Positions 23,483-31,449 are shown, counted from the first letter of the stretch. The stretch: DNA of 47,364 nt from JAPLXD01 sp041662765 (GCA_041662765.1 JBAZRT010000001.1:1-47364), one strand, 5' to 3'. Numbers and translations are program-made. Notes: generated by a model not told the origin, from the letters alone.

Positions 23483-24778
23483 ATGAGTCTAGATAATAAA
23501 AAAATTTTCAGGTTCGGAATCAGATCTCCTCACGAATGGGCGGTTGTTTTTCGCTTGGCTCTTCGCAATTTGCGCATGAACAAGATCAGAACCGCTCTCA
23601 CAGTGATTGGGGTCGTGATTGGGATCATGTCGGTGATAATCGTGATGGCTGGCGGAACCGGTCTCAAAAACTATGTTTTGGGGCAGGTTGATATTTTCGG
23701 AACGGACTATATTCAAGTGGAAGTGAAAGTTCCCGGTGTTTCTCAAAACTCGTCGGAAAATATCTCCGGCCGGGGGACGGGACTCGCTATCACAACGCTA
23801 AAAGAGAAAGATGCTGAAGCGGTCGCGAAGATTCCCAATGTCAGAACCTGGAGCGCGGGAAATGTGGATCAAGAATTGGTGAGCTACAACAGTACGAACA
23901 AAAGAGTGACGATCTTCGGCGTGAATCCCTCTTATGTTGAAATTGACCGCCAGATTCAGCCAGTCGAGGGAGCCTTTTTTTCCGAGGGCGATGAAGCCGG
24001 AGCTGCTCAAGTGGTGGTGATCGGTGCCGGGGTCAAAAAAAGTTTTTTCGGAGAAGGGGACGCTGCAGGGAAAAATATCAAGATAAAAGATCAGAATTAT
24101 CGAGTGGTCGGAGTGCTCAAAGAAAGGGGATCCGGTGGATTTTTCAATTTCGATGACGTTGTCTATGTTCCCTTCAAAACGCTCAACAAAAAATTGCTCG
24201 GGATCGATTATGCCCAATTCATCACGTTCAAGGTCAAAGATACCGCACGCATGGAGGAAACAGCCGTTGATATTCGGGAAACGATGCGGCGCGAGCACGA
24301 TATAACTGACGCGGCAAAAGACGATTTTGTGGTTATGTCTGCGGCAGAAGGGAAAAATATGATCGAAAAAGTTTTTGGAACAATCAATTATTTGCTTCTG
24401 GCGCTCACTTCGATTTCGCTTCTGGTCGGGGGAGTGGGAATCATGAATGTGATGTACGTGGCTGTCACAGAGCGGACTCGCGAGATCGGGCTTCGCAAGG
24501 CTTTGGGAGCAACAAATTCGGGAGTTTTGCGTCAATTTCTCTTTGAAGCCGTCATAGTGACATTTCTTGGCGGAGTAGTGGGGATTATTTTTGGAATAGT
24601 TTCGACCTATCTTCTCAATAATTTCTTGATACGTCTCGGCTATATGCTTCAATTTTCCGTTCCCGCCGGATCTATTTTGACGGCCGTCGGTTTTTCCGTC
24701 TTTACCGGACTTATTTTCGGCATCTATCCAGCGTGGAAAGCTTCTCAACTTTCTCCGATCGAGGCGTTGAGAAAATAA
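23483..24778 (+). CDS. MacB-like FtsX-domain permease, copy 2
   Basis: 431 residues, a diverged paralogue of the previous gene. It has a longer cytoplasmic N-terminus (IRSPHEWAVVFRLALRNLRMNKIRTALT) before the first helix, then a MacB_PCD-like domain. The same C-terminal FtsX signature occurs: SLLVGGVGIMNVM, REIGLRKALGATN, GIYPAWKASQLSPIEALRK. The gene is six bases after copy 1 and ends the operon. Two non-identical permeases with one ATPase suggest a heterodimeric transporter. Confidence 0.93.
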   Translation: MSLDNKKIFRFGIRSPHEWAVVFRLALRNLRMNKIRTALTVIGVVIGIMSVIIVMAGGTGLKNYVLGQVDIFGTDYIQVEVKVPGVSQNSSENISGRGTGLAITTLKEKDAEAVAKIPNVRTWSAGNVDQELVSYNSTNKRVTIFGVNPSYVEIDRQIQPVEGAFFSEGDEAGAAQVVVIGAGVKKSFFGEGDAAGKNIKIKDQNYRVVGVLKERGSGGFFNFDDVVYVPFKTLNKKLLGIDYAQFITFKVKDTARMEETAVDIRETMRREHDITDAAKDDFVVMSAAEGKNMIEKVFGTINYLLLALTSISLLVGGVGIMNVMYVAVTERTREIGLRKALGATNSGVLRQFLFEAVIVTFLGGVVGIIFGIVSTYLLNNFLIRLGYMLQFSVPAGSILTAVGFSVFTGLIFGIYPAWKASQLSPIEALRK

Positions 24779-24792
24779 GCTTTCGCATCAAA

Positions 24793-24815
24793 CAAAAAAA
24801 CAGCCCTAAAGGCTG
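24793..24815 (-). terminator. minus-strand terminator without an assigned gene
   Basis: CAGCC and GGCTG pair around a five-base loop, and the A-run at 24793-24800 gives a U-tract on the minus strand. Confidence 0.65.
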
Positions 24816-25145
24816 ACTTGTGAAACAATATTTTGTGAAACATTTTGTACTTTTGAAATAATTCCAAAGAAAAACCACCTCTCGCTCGTTGACATCAAAT
24901 CTCTTCGGTATCTCGGTTTGTTTGGAGTTTCTTCCATTTCGCATCTCGCTAACTGTCCCTCCCTCTTCAAGAAACAATCAACGTGACACAACTTTACTTT
25001 TAAGATCCCCCAAGAGGTGGCCACTTTAGTGGTGTAGCCATAGTTTTGTTTCGATTTTTAAGGTTTTTAGTTCCCTTCTCTGACTATATGTACGCAGGCT
25101 GGCTTCTTTGCTTTCATTTTTTGCCAAATTGAGTTCAGCGCCTCC

Positions 25146-25174
25146 TTGACAAGGATATTGTTTTTTGCTATGTT
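25146..25174 (+). promoter_or_regulatory. promoter upstream of the DUF4012 gene
   Basis: TTGACA, 17-base spacer, TATGTT. Confidence 0.6.
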
Positions 25175-25245
25175 TAAACATTGAAAAAATTGAAAAAAAG
25201 CGTATTATCATATGTCTGGTAAAATAATGCTTATATAAAACATTT

Positions 25246-26649
25246 ATGACTTCTAAAACTGACAATTCAACCACGAAAAAAGCGAAAAAGATCAAGCAAA
25301 AAAGCTGGAAATTTTGGGTTTCTTTTTGGATAGTTTCGGTGTTTCTTCTCTTCTCCTGGTACGTATTTTTGCAAATAAGAAACAAAAACATTCAGAATCT
25401 GAAGCCTTTAACAGGCCTCTTGCCGGTAGGAAGCGAACGAAGAAACGAGCTTACGGTTCTGGCTGATGTTTTTGACAAGGCCGGCGGATTTGACAGCGAG
25501 AAAACTTTTCTGGTCCTTTTTCAAAATGACATGGAACTTCGCCCGGGCGGCGGATTTATCGGATCATTTGGAATACTCAAAACAAAAGGCGGAAAAGTGA
25601 GCGATTTTCAAATTCACGACACAGGTGTTTTTGATGGTCGTGTTCCCGACACGGAGCAGCCTCCGTATCCTATGGCGGAAATGCTTCATATAAAAAGTTG
25701 GCAGATGCGCGATTCCAACTGGTCGCCGGATTTCAAAGTCAATGCCGAAAAAGCGGAATATTTCTATAAGCTGGGACAAGGCGGTGAAAATTTTGACGGA
25801 GTAATTGCTATTAATACCGATGTTCTGAACTCAATCCTTGAAATCACAGGGCCGATCAAAATAGCCGATTATCCAGGGGAATACAACGACGAGTCGGCTA
25901 TTCTTCAGCTTGAATATCAGGTGGAAAAAGGTTATCAAGAGCAGGGCATTGCGAAAGGTGAACGGAAAAGCATCATGAAGGACATGGCCCAGGTTTTGAT
26001 CGAAAAAATTCATAATTTCAGCATTTCCGAGCAGTTGGAGCTGGCGAAAAAGCTGGAGGAAGACCTCAAGCAAAAAAATATCCAGATATTTTTCAAAGAT
26101 GAAAGCCTGCAATCTGAAGTGGAAGATATGAACTGGGCGGGACGGGTGAAAAGCTATAAGGGAGATTATTTGATGGCTGTTGACGCGAACCTCAATTCTT
26201 TGAAGAGTGATATCTGCATAAAGCGGGATATCAAATACGAAGTCGACTTGAGCGCTGAAAAGCCCACGGCGACATTGAACCTGACCTATGAACATACTTG
26301 CCGTGCGAAAGATTGGATGACGGCCAATTATAACGATTGGCTCAGAGTTTATGTTCCGGACGGAGCATGGCTGAATGAATCCAGTGTGCCTCAAGAAAAT
26401 CTTCGCTTTGACAATGATCTGGGCAAGAAAGTTATCGGTGTGCCGGTTTTTGTTGAAATCGGCAAAAAGGAAACCGTCACGTTGAAATATGATTTGCCTT
26501 CCGAACTGAAAAATGACAATTATAGCCTTTTTATCCAAAAGCAATCCGGATCAGGGGAAGTGCCGGTCAGCATCTCGGTGAAAAAGGCGGACGGATCAGT
26601 CAGCGAAGTGAATGAGGTGCTTTTAGAGGACAAAATGTTCAACTTCTAA
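25246..26649 (+). CDS. DUF4012 membrane-anchored protein
   Basis: 467 residues. A basic Lys-rich start precedes one membrane helix (WVSFWIVSVFLLFSWYVFLQI). The extracytoplasmic part opens with the DUF4012 hallmark: ERRNELTVLADVFDKAGGF, then FLVLFQNDMELRPGGGFIGSFG. The family is frequent in Patescibacteria and Gram-positive bacteria beside polysaccharide genes. Its reaction is not established; a LytR-CpsA-like ligation or polymer-handling role has been guessed from location only. Here it heads a glycan cluster next to a Wzz-like gene, consistent with surface-polymer work. Confidence 0.9.
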   Translation: MTSKTDNSTTKKAKKIKQKSWKFWVSFWIVSVFLLFSWYVFLQIRNKNIQNLKPLTGLLPVGSERRNELTVLADVFDKAGGFDSEKTFLVLFQNDMELRPGGGFIGSFGILKTKGGKVSDFQIHDTGVFDGRVPDTEQPPYPMAEMLHIKSWQMRDSNWSPDFKVNAEKAEYFYKLGQGGENFDGVIAINTDVLNSILEITGPIKIADYPGEYNDESAILQLEYQVEKGYQEQGIAKGERKSIMKDMAQVLIEKIHNFSISEQLELAKKLEEDLKQKNIQIFFKDESLQSEVEDMNWAGRVKSYKGDYLMAVDANLNSLKSDICIKRDIKYEVDLSAEKPTATLNLTYEHTCRAKDWMTANYNDWLRVYVPDGAWLNESSVPQENLRFDNDLGKKVIGVPVFVEIGKKETVTLKYDLPSELKNDNYSLFIQKQSGSGEVPVSISVKKADGSVSEVNEVLLEDKMFNF

Positions 26650-26666
26650 GGCCTGCTTTTTTAAGC

Positions 26667-26695
26667 TTGACAATCTTATCGGAATAATGTATACT
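26667..26695 (+). promoter_or_regulatory. sigma70 promoter of the Wzz-like gene
   Basis: TTGACA, 17-base spacer, TATACT, 31 bases before the ATG. Confidence 0.8.
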
Positions 26696-26725
26696 GATCT
26701 GTTGACTTAATAAATAAGCATTGTT

Positions 26726-27412
26726 ATGAACTATTCTCAATTTAAAGTCATTTTATCAAGAAAAATAGGCCTTATGATACTGATCGGGCTTCTTTTTGCG
26801 GCTATTTCATTTTGGGGGATAATGCTTCTTTCACCGAGATATCAGTCCAATTTTGATGTTCTTGTTGTTCAAAATCAAGAGGGTTTTGTCGATTCCTACA
26901 CGCTTGCCAAGTCTACGGAATATTTTTCGAAGCTGCTTTCAGAAAGCGTCTATACGGAAACTTTTCTCAATAAAGTCATAGAAAGCGATCCGGAACTTTC
27001 GAGAATATTGCCTGTTGGAAGAGAAGATCGCATGAAAGCTTGGGGAAAAATGGTTCAAACCTCGATCAATGTTGAGCTGGGAATGATCCATCTCAAGACT
27101 TTGGCGGATGACAAGACTCATGCTGAAATATTGTCGAAAACGATTGCAAATGTTCTCGCGGAAAACAACAATTTGTTCATCAGCGAAAACCAAAAAATCG
27201 AAGTGCGCATGATAAACGCGCCGCTGGTCAAGAGCAATCCGGGAACAAATACGCTGATTTTCACTGTCGTGGCGTCTTTTCTCATTGGAATGCTGCTTGT
27301 GTTCATGATCTCATTTTACAAAAATCTCATCAACCAAAAGAACTCAAAAGACGAATTTGAAAATATGATCGAGAGTGATGAGAATGGGGTTGAAAGTCTT
27401 TGGGAAGCATAA
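26726..27412 (+). CDS. Wzz/YveK-like polysaccharide co-polymerase
   Basis: 228 residues with two membrane helices, at 14-35 (KIGLMILIGLLFAAISFWGIMLL) and about 174-197, flanking an outside helical domain (SPRYQSNFDVLVVQNQEGF to INAPLVKSNPG). This is the topology of chain-length determinant proteins that set polymer length with a Wzy polymerase. The Pro-Gly before the second helix (KSNPGTNTL) fits the family motif. A short acidic cytoplasmic tail lacks a tyrosine kinase domain. It has its own promoter. Confidence 0.7.
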   Translation: MNYSQFKVILSRKIGLMILIGLLFAAISFWGIMLLSPRYQSNFDVLVVQNQEGFVDSYTLAKSTEYFSKLLSESVYTETFLNKVIESDPELSRILPVGREDRMKAWGKMVQTSINVELGMIHLKTLADDKTHAEILSKTIANVLAENNNLFISENQKIEVRMINAPLVKSNPGTNTLIFTVVASFLIGMLLVFMISFYKNLINQKNSKDEFENMIESDENGVESLWEA

Positions 27413-27430
27413 GACATAAACTTCTTCCCG

Positions 27431-27484
27431 CCGAATATTTCGGGGGTTGAATCTCCCAAAAGCGTTTTTTGGAATATTCAACCC
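27431..27484. repeat. pair of adjacent hairpins
   Basis: CCGAA/TTCGG (27431-27443) is directly followed by a longer hairpin: GGGTTGAAT (27444-27452) pairs with ATTCAACCC (27476-27484), and CCAAAA pairs with TTTTGG inside. The second could end the Wzz-like transcript, though its T-run lies in the inner arm. Confidence 0.55.
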
Positions 27485-27539
27485 TTGAAAACGAGGGTAG
27501 CTCGTTGACAACTTATAATATTAATAAGTAAAAATATGC

Positions 27540-27559
27540 GACTCCGCCTGGGCGGAGTC
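27540..27559 (-). terminator. 9-bp palindrome, possible minus-strand terminator
   Basis: GACTCCGCC and GGCGGAGTC pair around two bases. On the minus strand it stands just after the stop of the open frame at 27574 and is followed by a short A/T-rich run. Confidence 0.4.
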
Positions 27560-27573
27560 AAAAACAAAAAATT

Positions 27574-27762
27574 TCATGCAACTCCGGTTTTTTCCGAAAG
27601 CATATACCGCAGATAATCCAGTGTTTTCTCATCTGGCTGCGAGAGCAAAATTTTGCTATTCAGATAATCCAGTGTTTTCTCATCTGGCTGAAAAGAAACT
27701 ACACGCTCTTTGTTTTGCTTAGGATAAACGAAGGAGAAGCGAGAAGAGGGGTTCGACCATGG
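27574..27762 (-). pseudogene. possible C-terminal gene remnant with duplicated 17-residue unit
   Basis: On the minus strand 62 codons are open and end in TGA at 27574. They contain QPDEKTLDYL twice, 17 residues apart, then RYMLSEKTGVA. There is no usable start, and the frame is closed by a stop inside the opposite-strand gene at 27763. It could be the tail of a gene truncated when the 27759 cassette arrived, or chance coding in a DNA repeat. Confidence 0.3.
27610..27690. repeat. two exact 30-bp direct repeats with a 21-bp spacer
   Basis: The unit starting CAGATAATCCAGTG occurs at 27610-27639 and 27661-27690 with no mismatch; each copy has CAGAT/ATCTG inverted ends. The spacer contains the palindrome AGCAAAATTTTGCT. 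Only two units are present, so this is not scored as a CRISPR array. Confidence 0.8.
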
Positions 27763-30041
27763 TCAAAAATCTGTTAGCCACTGTGCTGCTCGGCCTTTCG
27801 CTGTTTTTCTGCAGCGGCCAGGCTCAAAGCGCAGACCCGATTCCCGGAGATTCCGGTGAGAAGGGTTGGTATAGGTGCTCCGGCGGCGGAGGAGAGGCTT
27901 CGACAGCCGCTTCCGCCGAAAAGTCTGATCCTGGTGTGGTCCGCGAGTGGAAAGATGCCCGCGACGGCCAAATTTATCAGGAAAGACTGAACCAGGAGAG
28001 CGGGCAGTTTTACACGGTCCGCAAACCCAACAAATGGGAAAGCGCTAAGAACGAAGATAGCGACAACCCGCGCAGGTACATCCAGCCTAACACCGACCAG
28101 CCCAAGCGAGTCATCTCGAGTCGCGCTCCCAAAAAGGGTGAAACCTGGACGGTGGGTGTGGTCAGAATGCCCAAGGCCATGCCAATTGCGGCCGGCAAAG
28201 GTCTCTTCTGGGGCGTTGGCCTCAACAAGGCCGAAAACAAGCTGGTTAAGGTGTCTTTGCTTCCGTTGGAAATGAAAGCGGATGACAAGAGCGACACCCG
28301 TCCGGCTGTTTTCATCGCCGAGGGCCAGCTGCCTGAGAACGCTCCGATCATTTGGGGCGACCGCTATCCCGAAAAAAGATGGTGGAAACGCATGGGCGAT
28401 GCCTATGGCGAAACCGTCATCTGGAACCGGGACGGGCAGCATTTCAAGCTGCTCAACGGGTTTTTTGATGAGCCGGAACGACTTGCCAAGTTTGTCGATG
28501 TTTACGGCGGCAAGATTCCGACGTCTAAGGCTCACATGGTCCAAGTGCCGGCCAACGAGGTTTTTCAACAGGCCAAGAAGCTTGGGTACAAAAACCTGAG
28601 CAATGGGGATATGTTGATGCCCGGCGCGGATCTCTATGATCTGCGCGAGCGGCATAGCCAGATTCCGGCGATCTACTTTTACCAGCGTCTCATGAAAACG
28701 GGATTCCCTACTTTCACGGTCCCGTTTGCCGCCGCCTCGTTTGGCATCGGCTCTGGAATACAGGTTGCCTCGGCATTGCTCGATACTCGGCAGTTCGATA
28801 TCGAGTGCCTCTCAAACCAAAAAGGCATGGAAGCCTTCGAGAGGATGCAGAGCAATCTGAAGAGCTCGTCTGCTCTGGCAAGTGTGACTCCGAGATATTC
28901 CGCCAAAGCGGGGATTTCGAGAGTTGCGAATGCACCTCCAGTCGATGACTGCGGGCGCATTCTGAGCCAGCTGACGGCTGGTGCATACCCAATGGGTTAT
29001 GCGGCCGACGAACTGCGGGAAATGCGGTGGCTTTATGACCGCGAGATCCGCAATGAAATGTTCGCCGGCGGCGGTTGGTCTAGTAGCAACGTGCCTCCTG
29101 GTACTGTTGCGACCAACAGTCGCGCAGCCAATTTCCATTGGCGTCCCTTCGGCGTCTATGATGCCGATAGTGGGTTCTGGTTTGGACCCACGTATGAGTA
29201 CGGCAACTGGGACTGGCATTATCGGTCCCGGGGATGGAACGGCGATGGTGAAGGCAGGCGCTGGGCTGCAGGGCTCTCATCTGTCTATACCACCAAAACG
29301 TCCTGGGGCGGGATAAAGTGGTATAACAAAGCCCTGTTTGCCCGCTTCTCTGACGGCCAGATCCATCGGGCGGAAGGCATCTTCGGCACCTATGTCGATG
29401 CCTGGCACAAGCCGCTCTGGCAAAACAAGAGTGAAAGCGTCCAACTCTTCTCCGGCTTTAGTGGAGGAGTAGAAGTGAATACCGGATCCGGATTGCTGGC
29501 GGACTTGAGTCCGACGGTATTGCGCATCAGGGTCTGCGGGGCGGACGCGCTTCGCATAGATCCGGGCATCCGGTTCCTCATGCCCTGGCCTGCAAAAACG
29601 AACTTGCTGGGCTGGGGCGTCAAAGTGATGGCGCTCGACGGAGGGATAGGCTGGTACGCCAATTTCTTCCCGGGCCACCTGAACTTCAAAACCTTCGGCG
29701 GATCTCTGCCGAGGCTGATCAACTTTGCGCGGCGCATTCAGGCCTGCGGAATCAAGGAAATACCGTTCCCGCCGGCCGATATTTGTCCGCCCACCCCGGT
29801 TGTAAAGGTGCCAGAAGCGCCTTGTCCGCCGAAAATCGTGCCGCCGCCTCCTCCGGCCCTCGAAACGCCGCCGGTGAAAATAAAGAAAAAGCGGCCGAGC
29901 AAGAAGAAGCTGCGCCTCCGGTGTCCGGTAGAAAAGCCGGAAATGCCGATCCAGGTGCCGCCTTTGCCTAAGCTGCAAAGCAAACTGTCGCTCCCTGATG
30001 GCCATCAGGCGAGCCGGCAAGTACCACCCAAGGTAATGTGA
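27759..30041 (+). CDS. large secreted protein with Pro/Lys-rich tail, unknown
   Basis: 760 residues. Signal peptide ends around GQAQS/ADP (residue 24). The mature protein contains a basic, Lys/Arg-rich first part and a region with SQIPAIYFYQRLMKTGFPTF. The middle is Trp/Gly/Tyr-rich (GPTYEYGNWDWHYRSRGWNGDG ... WAAGLSSVYTT) with alternating beta pattern. A Pro-rich stretch follows (about 680-715, with CPP repeats, PPPPPA), then a strongly basic tail (KIKKKRPSKKKLRLR). It has an AGAGGGG SD and visibly higher G+C than the flanking host genes. Surface or periplasmic; no family recognised. Confidence 0.7.
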   Translation: MVKNLLATVLLGLSLFFCSGQAQSADPIPGDSGEKGWYRCSGGGGEASTAASAEKSDPGVVREWKDARDGQIYQERLNQESGQFYTVRKPNKWESAKNEDSDNPRRYIQPNTDQPKRVISSRAPKKGETWTVGVVRMPKAMPIAAGKGLFWGVGLNKAENKLVKVSLLPLEMKADDKSDTRPAVFIAEGQLPENAPIIWGDRYPEKRWWKRMGDAYGETVIWNRDGQHFKLLNGFFDEPERLAKFVDVYGGKIPTSKAHMVQVPANEVFQQAKKLGYKNLSNGDMLMPGADLYDLRERHSQIPAIYFYQRLMKTGFPTFTVPFAAASFGIGSGIQVASALLDTRQFDIECLSNQKGMEAFERMQSNLKSSSALASVTPRYSAKAGISRVANAPPVDDCGRILSQLTAGAYPMGYAADELREMRWLYDREIRNEMFAGGGWSSSNVPPGTVATNSRAANFHWRPFGVYDADSGFWFGPTYEYGNWDWHYRSRGWNGDGEGRRWAAGLSSVYTTKTSWGGIKWYNKALFARFSDGQIHRAEGIFGTYVDAWHKPLWQNKSESVQLFSGFSGGVEVNTGSGLLADLSPTVLRIRVCGADALRIDPGIRFLMPWPAKTNLLGWGVKVMALDGGIGWYANFFPGHLNFKTFGGSLPRLINFARRIQACGIKEIPFPPADICPPTPVVKVPEAPCPPKIVPPPPPALETPPVKIKKKRPSKKKLRLRCPVEKPEMPIQVPPLPKLQSKLSLPDGHQASRQVPPKVM

Positions 30042-30194
30042 AAACCGAGTCTCGGCCGGAGCTTATCCCACAGCATGGGAAAGTAACCGGCCGTACCCGC
30101 GGTATAAATTGTTATAAGGAGAAGAATCACAAAATAAGGCAAAAACAACTAGACCCGCGATTTGTTCGCGGAGATCATCCAAGAGGAGAGGATT

Positions 30195-30584
30195 ATGAAG
30201 GCAATGACGAAGGCGTTGGTTCTGTTTTGTGCGCTGTCTCTCTGCTTTGTCGGCGTGGTCAGCGCCAAGGTTTTGGATGCCGGTGTGTTTCCCACGGCCG
30301 ATGCCCAGGGGAACGTGACCATCCCGCAACTGCCCAATGGCAAGATCCTCCAGATTTACGTCTGGAACGATAGCCAAGGCGCCGCGGAAAAGAAATTGGG
30401 CGCCACGCACAGCTTCAAGCTGAATCCCGGTGACGGTTTCAATTTCACCTGGAGCGGCCCCCAAGGCGTAGCCTGGCAGCTGGTGACCAGAGGTAGTCAG
30501 GTCGGTGGAAGCCTGGTCGTGGACGATTCCTGGAAGGACGCCAACGGCAAAGTCGGGTGCAAGTACCTTTTCCCGGGCAAATAG
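30195..30584 (+). CDS. small secreted beta protein, unknown
   Basis: 129 residues; the ATG at 30195 was preferred because AGAGGAGAGG stands just before it. The signal peptide (TKALVLFCALSLCFVGVVSA) is cut near SAK/VLD. The mature ~105 residues are rich in Gly, Trp and Asn with strands such as NVTIPQLPNGKILQIYVWND and GVAWQLVTRGSQVGGSLVV, like a small beta sandwich. It probably follows the 760-residue gene in one transcript; the 153-base gap holds hairpins CGGCCGG/CCGGCCG and CCGCGA/TCGCGG. Function unknown. Confidence 0.65.
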   Translation: MKAMTKALVLFCALSLCFVGVVSAKVLDAGVFPTADAQGNVTIPQLPNGKILQIYVWNDSQGAAEKKLGATHSFKLNPGDGFNFTWSGPQGVAWQLVTRGSQVGGSLVVDDSWKDANGKVGCKYLFPGK

Positions 30585-30656
30585 ATCTCGGCCGGACCCC
30601 GGCCACACACCGCCCTCATAAGGAGGTAACAAAGGGAGCAAAGAAGTAGAAGTATT

Positions 30657-30716
30657 GAGCCGTATCAGAATGCTGTCCGCCATCGCGTGGACATGCTACT
30701 GATACGGCTCTTAATT
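30657..30716 (+). terminator. strong terminator with branched hairpin
   Basis: A perfect 12-bp stem (GAGCCGTATCAG with CTGATACGGCTC) encloses about 30 bases that can fold again (GTCC/GGAC), followed by TTAATTTT. It is unusually long for a simple terminator. Confidence 0.8.
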
Positions 30717-30720
30717 TTGG

Positions 30721-30759
30721 AAAAAATTAAAACGGCAAGCTGAAATCATGCTTGCCGTT
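30721..30759 (-). terminator. terminator of the L,D-transpeptidase gene
   Basis: AACGGCAAGC (30731-30740) pairs perfectly with 30750-30759; the A-rich run before it gives a U-tract on the minus strand. The stop codon lies within the stem. Confidence 0.85.
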
Positions 30760-31228
30760 AGTCTTGAGAGCGATCGCCATAAACAACAACCTTTGTTGCC
30801 TTTTCTTCCGCCCAGTCGAACAGTCGCTTGGCGTCTTTTTTCTCTCCCGCATGCACGCATCCGCGAGTGGCTTTCTGGCGGGTAACGTCTTTTTTCAGCG
30901 GAACAACTCCGGCGTGGATGGCCATTCGGGTGCGCTCATTCCAGATGAAAAACAGCGAAAAGGGCATCCAGGTGCTGTATTGGTTTGACCAATATTTTGG
31001 GTCTTTGCGCTCTACCCGATAGATTCCCTGCGGAGTTTTGAATTTTGCGTCCCCGGTGATAGCGGGGAAACGAAGTTGTTCTTTGCCATCCAGATAAGCG
31101 ATGATTTCCTGGCGATATTGATCCACAAAAATGACCTTCCCTCTCCAAAATTCTTCCGATGTCTCCGCGTGGAGAGCGGAAGCAGTGAAAAGAACGAAGA
31201 AGCAAATTATAAGATGAATTTTTTTCAT
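30758..31228 (-). CDS. L,D-transpeptidase (YkuD family), secreted
   Basis: 156 residues. Signal peptide KKIHLIICFFVLFTASALHA, then a YkuD catalytic domain. It shows PAITGDAKFKTPQGIY (the conserved TPxGxF/Y stretch), IHAGVVP with His105, and TRGCVHAGEKDA with nucleophile Cys124 and His126. Such enzymes form 3-3 cross-links in peptidoglycan or attach proteins to it. SD AGGAGG precedes the ATG; it has its own promoter and terminator and lies opposite in direction to neighbours. G+C and SD match the exported cassettes. Confidence 0.93.
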   Translation of the reverse strand: MKKIHLIICFFVLFTASALHAETSEEFWRGKVIFVDQYRQEIIAYLDGKEQLRFPAITGDAKFKTPQGIYRVERKDPKYWSNQYSTWMPFSLFFIWNERTRMAIHAGVVPLKKDVTRQKATRGCVHAGEKKDAKRLFDWAEEKATKVVVYGDRSQD

Positions 31229-31259
31229 CTCCCATCCTCCTTTTTGGCCTCAATGTCCC

Positions 31260-31287
31260 AGTATAGCTGTATATACAGGAAAAGCAA
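31260..31287 (-). promoter_or_regulatory. promoter of the L,D-transpeptidase gene with palindromic spacer
   Basis: On the minus strand TTGCTT, a 16-base spacer and TATACT. The spacer contains the perfect palindrome CTGTATATACAG (31267-31278), a good position for a repressor operator. It has CTGT-N4-ACAG, not the CTGT-N8-ACAG of the E. coli LexA box. Confidence 0.65.
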
Positions 31288-31407
31288 GTTTCCAAAAAGG
31301 GATCGAAATAAAACCTCAAATATACGTTTTTGAGCAACTCTATCGCCGTGTTCAGGAAAATACCAGCTAAATAGGAAAATAATGCTTTATATAAGCCGTA
31401 ATAACAC

Positions 31408-31436
31408 TTGACAAAGTTATTGCAAAATGATATTAT
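31408..31436 (+). promoter_or_regulatory. sigma70 promoter of the glycan cluster
   Basis: TTGACA, 17-base spacer, TATTAT; expected start point about seven bases before the ATG at 31450, so the message would be almost leaderless. Confidence 0.8.
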
Positions 31437-31449
31437 ATGCAGTTAAAAC

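Larger units (their letters stand above)
24779..25245. other. 467-base gap with no clear gene
   Basis: No coding sequence is convincing on either strand. A minus-strand terminator at 24793 and short minus-strand open frames (for example 24806-25024) hint at an unrecognised or decayed minus-strand gene. A plus-strand promoter for the DUF4012 gene lies at 25146. Repeated TTGTGAAACA-like words occur at 24818-24845. Confidence 0.4.
27413..27758. other. structured gap with hairpins, a 51-bp repeat period and a possible gene remnant
   Basis: The 346 bases hold adjacent hairpins at 27431 and 27444, a palindrome at 27540, two exact 30-bp repeats, and a minus-strand frame open for 62 codons without a start. 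The last ~40 bases are the leader and SD of the 27759 gene. Confidence 0.55.

Noticed and set aside
24806..25024. 72-codon minus-strand open frame
   Set aside because: Its stop falls in the terminator stem and the sequence resembles no protein; kept only as a possible relic in the gap description.
27610..27690. CRISPR array
   Set aside because: Only two 30-bp units with a 21-bp spacer and no cas genes; the period is a multiple of three and reads as a peptide repeat.
31267..31278. LexA/SOS box
   Set aside because: The palindrome has CTGT-N4-ACAG; the E. coli LexA box needs eight central bases, and no SOS gene is adjacent.
3700..31300. Prophage or transposon carrying the cassette genes
   Set aside because: No integrase, transposase, structural phage gene or terminal repeat was seen at the cassette borders.
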